In this document: positions 57,580-64,000 of the stretch, in pieces
Position numbering within the stretch: position 1 is the first letter of the stretch
Layout of the letters: the number at the start of each line of letters is the position of its first letter
Assembly: GCF_900182605.1 (NCBI RefSeq)
Contig: NZ_FXTB01000001.1
Coordinates: forward strand, 744,001 to 808,000
Direction: 5' to 3'
DNA from: Saccharicrinis carchari
GTDB lineage: Bacteria > Bacteroidota > Bacteroidia > Bacteroidales > Marinilabiliaceae
DNA length: 64,000 nucleotides
Position numbers and translations under genes: made by a program
Notes under the pieces: generated by a model
Seen by the model: only the letters and a program-made list of their open reading frames with translations
What the model was told of the DNA's origin: nothing
Database searches by the model: none

Positions 57580-57849
57580 CTAAGAGAATACCTCCACCTG
57601 TTTTTTTCCTTCTAAAATATCTTTGGCGTAATCTAAAATAGTAGTGTCATCGAGTTCTACAATTCCTCCATCAGGGCCGGGTTCTAAATGTATACCGACA
57701 CTTTTACCTCTTTCATAATTTTTCCCTCCAAAATAATTCCGAACGGTTTCAACATTTAAATCTAATTCTTTGGCGATAGTTCTCATGCTGCCGTCTGGCA
57801 AGCTGTCTTTAAGCTTTCTCAGCTGATTAAATGTGATTGTAGTGCTCAT
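57580..57849 (-). CDS. small HTH DNA-binding protein
   Basis: An 89-residue protein with an N-terminal helix-turn-helix: SMRTIAKELDLNVETVRNYF (about 21-40) is the recognition region. A short C-terminal helical tail follows (TTILDYAKDILEGKKQVEV). This form is frequent in Bacteroidota but uncharacterised. It may be a regulator or a nucleoid-type protein. It has no operon partner and shares a terminator with nhaA. Confidence 0.75.
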   Translation of the reverse strand: MSTTITFNQLRKLKDSLPDGSMRTIAKELDLNVETVRNYFGGKNYERGKSVGIHLEPGPDGGIVELDDTTILDYAKDILEGKKQVEVFS

Positions 57850-58218
57850 AAGCGATATGATTTAAAATTAGAAGCGATTTAAATATAGACATTATATTCT
57901 GATAAAAAAAACATTTAAACTTTATGCAACATCCTTTAACAATATCAAAAAACCAGGCCCCTGTACCTACCTACTTCACAGTTCTGTTTCTCTATTCAAC
58001 ACGATTAATTATTTTATAGCTTTTAATCTTCACGATTAACCATTAGCGCTAACAAAAAGCATAGGGCTTTAACAGCGCTTAGTACAACCGATTTTGTTCT
58101 TTCCCCTCTCCTAAAATAAACACTATCCTCTATTCGCCAATTGAAACCTCCCAACAAAACTCACCATATTTAGGTATTGGATATGAATAAGGAAAAATTC
58201 ATTTTTGCAGCGTAAAAT
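57850..58218. other. intergenic region before the His-rich gene
   Basis: About 370 bases. It contains the promoters of the divergent HTH gene and His-rich gene. I see no ORF or RNA gene. Confidence 0.4.
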
Positions 58219-58575
58219 ATGAAAAAGACAAACCAAATATTATCGTCCGGATTTTTATTACTGGTACTGTTCCTAAATATAGGTCTAACACTCAGTTTAA
58301 ACAATGGGTTGCATGCACACATCCTTAGCGATAATCAAATTCTTGTCCACTTTCATCATTCGCAAAGCGGCAAACATACGCACAACAGCATGGATGGCGA
58401 AGCTGCAAGCAATTTCGTATTTTCGACTACATTTACTTATCTAAACAACGCCTTATCCATATCCATTGAATCCAAGTTTAGCTTTGTTTTCAACAAAACT
58501 AATTTCATTTGGAAGAATAATTATCACAACCGAACAAACCACCATTCGCAATGGCGTGGCCCACCTTTAGCATAA
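58219..58575 (+). CDS. His-rich secreted small protein, probably metal-related
   Basis: The 118-residue protein has a hydrophobic signal segment (about 8-28) and many histidines (HAHILSD, VHFHHSQSGKHTHNS, NHHSQWRGPPLA). The mature part is otherwise polar, with no known domain. Such His-rich secreted proteins in Bacteroidota often sit beside a TonB receptor for Cu or Zn. Metal binding is a reasonable inference from composition alone. The TonB-dependent receptor gene starts 334 bases downstream. Confidence 0.6.
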   Translation: MKKTNQILSSGFLLLVLFLNIGLTLSLNNGLHAHILSDNQILVHFHHSQSGKHTHNSMDGEAASNFVFSTTFTYLNNALSISIESKFSFVFNKTNFIWKNNYHNRTNHHSQWRGPPLA

Positions 58576-58909
58576 CCCATCTTTTTTAATGGTAATCACA
58601 AAGTAAGTTTACCTGCTCATCTATAAGCATTTATATTCTATTTTTATTTAATTCATAGATAAATTGGCAAAATTGGCTTGCTGTTTTTTCACCTGCCTAA
58701 ATTTTAAACGCGAGATTATAAACCCGAATAATTAAATAGTTATATCTCTCGCGCAACAACTACTATTCACTAATATTTTACTCAAAATATTAAGTTGGAC
58801 ACCGTCGCCTGAATACAGGCAGGCAGCGGTTAAAGCTAAAAAAAGTTGTTGCGTTTACACTTAGCCTTTATTTTATCTATTTGCACCTTATGCATTATAA
58901 TATAATCTT
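58576..58909. other. gap between His-rich gene and TonB receptor
   Basis: About 334 bases. CGCGAGA (58709-58715) and TCTCGCG (58747-58753) form an inverted repeat with a 31-base spacer. A CAGGCAGGCAGCGG segment near 58815 resembles the hairpin at 57455. A metal-responsive operator could lie here, but none is recognisable. Confidence 0.4.
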
Positions 58910-61303
58910 ATGTTCAAATTAAAAATAATCTTCTTACTCTCATTTTTACTTTTAGTTTTACCTGTTACGGCAATAAATATGGCTCCACCGCCCTTGCAGG
59001 GAGAAATAAAAGCCCACGGTCAACCTGTGCCTTTTGCTACCGTTCAACTAAAATCCACCACTATCGGTTCTGCATCCAACATAAACGGTAAGTTCTTTTT
59101 TGAACACCTTCCCGAAGGTGACCATACCCTTGTAGTTAAATCATTAGGTCATAAAACCAAAGAAGTAAAAATTCATTTTAAGGATTCTAAGCCTTTGTCG
59201 ATAGATATTGCTCTTGAGGAGGATGTACTTGGATTGGAACAAGTTGTGGTAACGGCCGATAAAACCCAGAAACGCAGGGTGGATGCTTCAATGATTGTAA
59301 ACACCATGAATCCCAAGCAGCTGGCGCAAGTTCAGGCCGTCACCCTTAGCGAGGGGCTAAATTTTACCACCGGCTTACGCATGGAAAACAACTGCCAAAA
59401 CTGTGGTGCCAACCAGGTACGGATGAACGGTATGGAAGGCAGCTATTCGCAAGTTTTGGTGAACGGACGTCCTATTTTTAGCGGACTGGCCAGCGTGTAC
59501 GGTCTGGAGATAATACCGGCCAATATGATACAGCAGATAGAAGTGGTAAAAGGGGGTGGCTCAGCCTTATACGGCAGCAATGCCATTGCCGGCACCATTA
59601 ACCTTATAACCAGCGAACCCATTAATAATAAAATTGAAGCAGGCATCAACAACGGCATTATTGGTATTAGTAAAAACCCCAGCAACGATTTAAATCTTAA
59701 TTTAAACGCTTCAATTGTCTCGCAAAGTAAAAACTCAGGCATAAACGTTTACGGAACCCACAGAAACAGGGAAGCGTATGATGCCAATGGTGATACGTTT
59801 ACTGAGCTGGCACAATTGAACAGCAAAACCATTGGCACCAGCATCTATCAACGTATAGGCTACCGCAACAAAATAACAATGGATTATTTCCATATCAGGG
59901 AAGAGCGACGGGGTGGCGATCTTTTGGATATGCCTGAACATTTGGCCAACATAGCCGAATCCGTTGACCATAAGATAAATACAGGATCGCTCAAATACAC
60001 CCGTTTTGTGGGTGCCAATAGCGGCCAACTCTCCATGTATGCTTCTGCACAACATGTAAACAGAGGCTCATATTATGGGGCCCGATCTTATCCCGAGGGC
60101 TATGTTTTTAGCCGCCCCATGGACGACCCCGCACAATTAGCCGACGGCACACCGGATAAAAGTGCCTATGGGGCAACAACAGACCTTTCCTTCTCCTATG
60201 GTGTGCAATATAAAGGTGGTGCAGGCAAGCATAATTACATTACAGGAATTGAAAATACGGGCAGCAGGCTGGAGGATAATAAGCTAGGCTACACCGAGGA
60301 TGGGATCACTTATCCTAAGGTGGCGATTTCGGATCAAAAGGTAAGTACCTGGGGAGCATTTGGACAATATGATTACACACTAAACAAACTAACAGTGTCG
60401 GCAGGAGTACGAATGGATCATTACAATATTACAGACAATGAAAGCAGTAATGCCGAACTCTCAAACACGGTTTTGAGCCCGCGTTTAAACCTTCTGTACA
60501 AACCCACAAAACAGCTTCAACTGAGAGGGAGTTATGCCAACGGCTATCGTGCTCCGCAAATTTATGACGAGGATTTACATATCGAAGTAGCCGGCAAAAG
60601 AAAGGTAATTCATCAAAATGGTGCCAACCTTAAACAGGAGAGCAGCAACAGCTTAATGGCTTCACTGTGTTATCAGGCAACAATTGGCTCTGCTGCTTTT
60701 GAGTTTATGGCCGAAGGATTCTATACGCACTTAAACGATGCTTTTGCCAATGAACAAAGTGCACCCGATGCAAATAATGTAGTAATTTACACGCGCATTA
60801 ACGGTGGCGATGCCAAGGTAAAAGGAATCAATCTGGAAGCCAAATATTATCCATCGGTGAAATGGAACATTGATTTAGGCATGACTATTCAGACTAGCAA
60901 ATACACTGAAGAGCAGGAATATGGCAACGGAAACTTTACCAAAGATTTTTTAAGAACACCCGATAATTATGGATACTTTACTTTTAATCTATTACCTATC
61001 CGTAATTTAACTCTATCTGCAAATGGCAGCTACACAGGTACTATGAAACTGGAGTATTACGGTAACAGTGAGGGTGGTGAGATAAAAGTATCGCCGGAAT
61101 TTTTTGATGCAGGCATCAAGGGCGAATATAAAATTAAAATGATAAAAGGATTTGACATGAGCATTAGTGCCGGAATAAAAAATGTATTTAACTCCTATCA
61201 AGACGATTTTGACAAAGGCATTAACCGCGACCCGGCCTATATCTATGGCCCGAGCCTGCCACGCAGTGTTTATTTTGGTATTAAAGTGGGTAATTGGTTG
61301 TAA
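58910..61303 (+). CDS. TonB-dependent outer-membrane receptor
   Basis: A 797-residue transporter. A signal peptide (1-21) precedes a carboxypeptidase-like domain (about 30-110, HGQPVPFATVQLK). The plug starts near VVVTADKTQKRRVDASMIVN and includes CQNCGANQVRMNGMEGSYSQ and GGGSALYGSNAIAGTINLIT. A long beta-barrel ends with VYFGIKVGNWL. The pair of cysteines in CQNC is typical of a receptor group linked to heavy metals or cofactors. Together with the His-rich protein upstream, copper, zinc or another metal complex is the best guess; iron siderophore or cobalamin uptake remains possible. Confidence 0.9.
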   Translation: MFKLKIIFLLSFLLLVLPVTAINMAPPPLQGEIKAHGQPVPFATVQLKSTTIGSASNINGKFFFEHLPEGDHTLVVKSLGHKTKEVKIHFKDSKPLSIDIALEEDVLGLEQVVVTADKTQKRRVDASMIVNTMNPKQLAQVQAVTLSEGLNFTTGLRMENNCQNCGANQVRMNGMEGSYSQVLVNGRPIFSGLASVYGLEIIPANMIQQIEVVKGGGSALYGSNAIAGTINLITSEPINNKIEAGINNGIIGISKNPSNDLNLNLNASIVSQSKNSGINVYGTHRNREAYDANGDTFTELAQLNSKTIGTSIYQRIGYRNKITMDYFHIREERRGGDLLDMPEHLANIAESVDHKINTGSLKYTRFVGANSGQLSMYASAQHVNRGSYYGARSYPEGYVFSRPMDDPAQLADGTPDKSAYGATTDLSFSYGVQYKGGAGKHNYITGIENTGSRLEDNKLGYTEDGITYPKVAISDQKVSTWGAFGQYDYTLNKLTVSAGVRMDHYNITDNESSNAELSNTVLSPRLNLLYKPTKQLQLRGSYANGYRAPQIYDEDLHIEVAGKRKVIHQNGANLKQESSNSLMASLCYQATIGSAAFEFMAEGFYTHLNDAFANEQSAPDANNVVIYTRINGGDAKVKGINLEAKYYPSVKWNIDLGMTIQTSKYTEEQEYGNGNFTKDFLRTPDNYGYFTFNLLPIRNLTLSANGSYTGTMKLEYYGNSEGGEIKVSPEFFDAGIKGEYKIKMIKGFDMSISAGIKNVFNSYQDDFDKGINRDPAYIYGPSLPRSVYFGIKVGNWL

Positions 61304-61509
61304 TTCCGAAATACACCTGACTTTCATATACAGGATGGATGTTGTTACCATGGTAGTATTTCCTAACATAGCATGAATACCAAAACTGTACTTTAGCAAA
61401 TATAAAAGGGGAGGACTAGTCGGAAACGGGTTTATATGGTATAGTTCTATTGACGATAAAACACAATCGGACCGCACCAAATATGGTAAATACCAATAGT
61501 GCTGGCTAG

Positions 61510-61548
61510 AGCAGAGAGGTCAACAATTTAATTGTTGACCTCTCTGCT
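61510..61548. terminator. bidirectional terminator hairpin
   Basis: AGCAGAGAGGTCAACAAT (61510-61527) and its exact complement (61531-61548) with a TTA loop. It lies between the convergent TonB receptor and DUF2807 genes. Confidence 0.75.
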
Positions 61549-61599
61549 CTTTAAGAATCAACTTTCATCTCAAGCCTATGGGTAAGAAGTAGTGCCCAG

Positions 61600-62349
61600 C
61601 TATGGATTGTTTTTCACTACTTCTCCCAACTTTACCTCGTAAGTCGGTAGTTGCTTATCAACACTTACCTGCGGATTGCCCCATAAATAAATACTTCCGG
61701 CAGCAGCCATCTCCACCACTAACTGTTCGGTGGCAAAAACATAAGCCGGATTTACCGATCGTTGGGTATAGTTTACTTTGTGGGCAAGCAGATTCCGTGC
61801 ATCTATTGAGGTGAGTCCCTCAGAAATTACCCTAAACGTTTCTACCTCTCCCCTAAAAACGTGTGTGCCGGCATTGCTGCCGTAAGCTGCAATGGACAAG
61901 CTATTGGCTTTAATGGTAATATCACTAGCGGTAAATGCACCTCGTCCATTAATCACCATCGAAAAATGGTTCAGCCTTAAGGTATCTTTTGTTACAATCT
62001 CAGCAGGCCAGTTAGAGGTCAATATTTTAAACGAAGGAGCATGCAGTATCACTTCGGCTGCCTGTTTTTTTCTAAAACCGGCACCATCGGCTTCAAGGTA
62101 AATAATTTTTCCCACCTGCTTTATATTTAGCCTCGACAGCACAAAACCAAGTCCCTGAAGCCTGGCATGGTAAACACTGTCGTTTTTTAATATCAATTTC
62201 ACTGAAGTGTCTATCACCACCTCATCAAAGGGTTTTAACGGTAATGTAGAAAATAGTATCTCATCTTCACTGGTGAGTGCATCAATATAATCGCAGCCCA
62301 AAATACTTCCCAGTAAAAATATTATTAAGGCAAAACCATAAGTTTTCAT
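61600..62349 (-). CDS. DUF2807-type lipoprotein
   Basis: A 249-residue lipoprotein with lipobox ILGC (C19). It reads FDEVVIDTSVKLILKNDSVY, LYLEADG-like strands (IIYLEADGAGF), then repeated strands of a right-handed beta-helix (VINGRGAFTASDITIKANSL, VEMAAAGSIYLWGNPQ). These match the DUF2807 'head GIN' adhesin-like family. No catalytic residue is evident. Its ATG overlaps the end of the upstream PagL-like gene by four bases, so both are cotranslated and probably act at the outer membrane. Confidence 0.8.
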   Translation of the reverse strand: MKTYGFALIIFLLGSILGCDYIDALTSEDEILFSTLPLKPFDEVVIDTSVKLILKNDSVYHARLQGLGFVLSRLNIKQVGKIIYLEADGAGFRKKQAAEVILHAPSFKILTSNWPAEIVTKDTLRLNHFSMVINGRGAFTASDITIKANSLSIAAYGSNAGTHVFRGEVETFRVISEGLTSIDARNLLAHKVNYTQRSVNPAYVFATEQLVVEMAAAGSIYLWGNPQVSVDKQLPTYEVKLGEVVKNNP

Positions 62350-63515
62350 AAAACATTTTTTTTGTAATTAAAGCGGTATCCTAAGCCAAACTCCAAAAAT
62401 TCGGCTCTGAAGAAACTGCCTTTGATACTAAAGTTTGCAACAAAATTTGAGGTAATACTTTGCCGCAGACCCACACGGGGATAAAAAGCTTGTGGCGTAT
62501 CAATTTGAGAATAAAGATAAGCACCCACATACACAAAAGCAGTAGTTGAGCCCATTATCCACTGCTTTCCGCCACTGACTCCGTAAAATAGCCGCTGTGC
62601 TCCTGTATCCTGATGATTAAACTCTTGATAAACAAAGGGAGCTGCACCAAAATAAATCATATCCAGCCCGGCACCCCAAGCCGATTTTACCGAACGATGC
62701 CATATATGGTGTATACTGAGACTGCCAGATGAATACAGGTTGAAGTTATAATCGGCCGCCTGACTACGACCATAATTCATAAATACTTCTACATCCCGCC
62801 GGTTGCTTGGCAGGGCAACCTTTCTGCTTAACCTTGGCGATAAATGAGGTTCAAAATGATAACTGGCCCCTAAACTTAATGTAAACGTATTAATGCCGTT
62901 ATTGGGCTTACGACTGGCTCCGTTCGACATATGATTTAATGAAGCAGAAGCACTTACAGACCAATCTTTTAATACTCGATAAGAGGAGTACAATCCCAAA
63001 CCAACGTAGGCATTCAGGTAGGTGCCAAAAATTTGATTTTCAGGATTATGTTGGTAATCAAATGGCCGGTTGGTATACCCCAGGCCTAATGCCAACTTAT
63101 TTTTCAACGAAAAGCGAGGTGTGCGCACGATAGGAAAATGAAGGTATGGATATAGTGTTAATCCTTGACCGTAGATATGCGGATTACCGTACGAATTGTA
63201 AAAGAATCCTATACCCACCTCCGGAAAATTATACCACTGCTGCCAGCCGCTTTTATCAAATCGCAATAAGGCATAGTTGACCTCAACTCCTCTCGAAAAA
63301 TCATCGATAAAGTAAATCATATTGGCATGATGTGGAATCACAATTCCATGATGATAAAGCACCGATACTGAGTGTTGGTTTGGTGGAGTTGAATTGTTGG
63401 GTACTTGTCCAAAAACTTCGGTGCTACGCAATATTCCGGCACCCATTATGCATATCAAAACAAGCGAAAGTCTGCAGATATATATATTTATTCTCAAGGT
63501 TAGCTGTAGTGGCAT
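62346..63515 (-). CDS. PagL-like lipid A deacylase (acyloxyacyl hydrolase family)
   Basis: A 389-residue outer-membrane beta-barrel after a signal peptide (about 18-36). Strands include YFIDDFSRGVEVNYALLRFD, GGIGFFYNSYGNPHIYGQGL-like sequence and FEPHLSPRLSRKVALPSN. The catalytic motif of PagL-type enzymes, H-x-S-N, is present as NHMSNG. PagL removes an acyl chain from lipid A in the outer leaflet, which changes LPS properties. It ends in YRFNYKKNVL and overlaps the DUF2807 gene by four bases. The extra length over classical PagL is normal for the Bacteroidota form. Confidence 0.8.
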   Translation of the reverse strand: MPLQLTLRINIYICRLSLVLICIMGAGILRSTEVFGQVPNNSTPPNQHSVSVLYHHGIVIPHHANMIYFIDDFSRGVEVNYALLRFDKSGWQQWYNFPEVGIGFFYNSYGNPHIYGQGLTLYPYLHFPIVRTPRFSLKNKLALGLGYTNRPFDYQHNPENQIFGTYLNAYVGLGLYSSYRVLKDWSVSASASLNHMSNGASRKPNNGINTFTLSLGASYHFEPHLSPRLSRKVALPSNRRDVEVFMNYGRSQAADYNFNLYSSGSLSIHHIWHRSVKSAWGAGLDMIYFGAAPFVYQEFNHQDTGAQRLFYGVSGGKQWIMGSTTAFVYVGAYLYSQIDTPQAFYPRVGLRQSITSNFVANFSIKGSFFRAEFLEFGLGYRFNYKKNVL

Positions 63516-63825
63516 ACTCGTAATAGCTGTTTAGGTTTTACGCTGCAAAAATGCAAAACTCTACTTAATCATCCCTTCTTTTTTACCTGTATTTATTTTC
63601 CAAGTCAGCTTCCCTTAGATTTTCATCTGGCTTTTTGATTTTAACATTTTCTATTGCGACGACCTTTTTGCGCCTTTTGTTTAAATTAGTTTGCACGTCA
63701 TAATTATCTTAAATAAAAAAAGAAGTACCCGTATGGCATAAACAATAAAATTGGATGTTACAGTTTTAGCCAAACCATAATGGTACTTTATCCGTAGCGC
63801 TTAAGAGATCGGCCCACCACACGAA
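63516..63825. other. intergenic region upstream of the PagL-like gene
   Basis: About 310 AT-rich bases containing the PagL operon promoter and the 3' flank of the partial gene at the edge. No feature is recognised. Confidence 0.4.
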
Positions 63826-64000
63826 TTACCTCTTTTCTAAATAAGTAGATAAAGTAACCTTCATTGGTATTTCCATACCCTGAGGCATCTGGGCATTTCC
63901 TTTCATAGATACAACACCTTGAATTTGTTGTTTCTGTTTACCACTCACAAACCAGCCATCGTTTTGACTAAGCACAAACTCAGAATCTTGATTCCCTGTT
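63826..64000 (-). CDS. C-terminal end of a secreted protein (partial, 5' end outside window)
   Basis: An open minus-strand frame enters from the right edge and stops with TAA at 63826-63828, giving 57 residues. It contains FVLSQNDGWFVSGKQ and MPQGMEIPMKVTLSTYLEKR. The pattern of a Gly-x-Val strand followed by polar and Met-rich strands resembles the C-terminus of the DUF6263 group, but the sequence is too short for a firm call. Its start and signal peptide lie outside the window. Confidence 0.45.
   Translation of the reverse strand, partial: TGNQDSEFVLSQNDGWFVSGKQKQQIQGVVSMKGNAQMPQGMEIPMKVTLSTYLEKR

Noticed and set aside
58709-58753. CGCGAGA/TCTCGCG inverted repeat as a riboswitch or operator
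   Set aside because: Only 7 bp with a 31-base spacer; no known riboswitch pattern matches.

Overview
This window is chromosomal DNA of a low-GC Bacteroidota, class Bacteroidia. A Marinilabiliales-like organism is the best guess, but order level is inference only. The evidence is a SusC/SusD pair, a protein with a type IX secretion (T9SS) sorting domain, the Bacteroidota-type RpoZ and DUF4835 genes, RprX/RprY-like regulators, and many TonB-linked barrels. I found no rRNA, tRNA or CRISPR array. The window cuts a gene at each edge.

Left part (1-7.5 kb): a truncated membrane AraC-type regulator, a cardiolipin synthase, an atypical pyruvate kinase-like protein with a long N-terminal extension, a secreted calcineurin-like phosphoesterase, and a Fic gene broken by an internal deletion.

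Central polysaccharide utilisation locus (7.7-23.6 kb): this is the most interesting region. On the minus strand, SusC, SusD, a GDPD-GH16 fusion lipoprotein and an EEP-GH3 fusion follow one another. Each fusion joins a phosphodiesterase-type domain to a beta-glucanase or beta-glucosidase. A membrane regulator (propeller, Y_Y_Y, LuxR-type HTH) lies upstream of susC. A divergent T9SS-sorted glycan-binding protein follows; it is interrupted by a one-base deletion in an A8 run. The motif CTACCACMACAATA lies upstream of both susC (inside three 11-bp repeats) and the glycan-binding gene, in the same orientation relative to each gene. It is a candidate operator for the regulator. I infer that the locus degrades a beta-1,3-type glucan carrying phosphodiester substituents.

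Housekeeping and envelope (24-37.4 kb): gyrB, an outer-membrane barrel with a giant TPR lipoprotein-like partner, ftsE, a dihydropyrimidinase-like protein that has lost a metal ligand, a WcaF-like acetyltransferase, and an RprX/RprY-like two-component pair.

37.4-48 kb: an ECF sigma factor operon with a DUF4382-like lipoprotein and a combined anti-sigma/barrel protein, plus a second acidic lipoprotein. A DoxX/Gfo-Idh/Gfo-Idh/DUF1080 cluster, probably for 3-keto-glycoside metabolism, and an SDR follow.

48-57.5 kb: the conserved block bamD-rpoZ-coaBC-DUF4835-recN, a kinase-RapZ fusion with a tiny zinc-ribbon-like protein and a MurU-like nucleotidyltransferase, and nhaA.

57.5-64 kb: a small HTH protein, a His-rich secreted protein followed by a TonB-dependent receptor (probably metal-related), a DUF2807 lipoprotein overlapping a PagL-like lipid A deacylase, and the C-terminal end of a secreted protein at the right edge.
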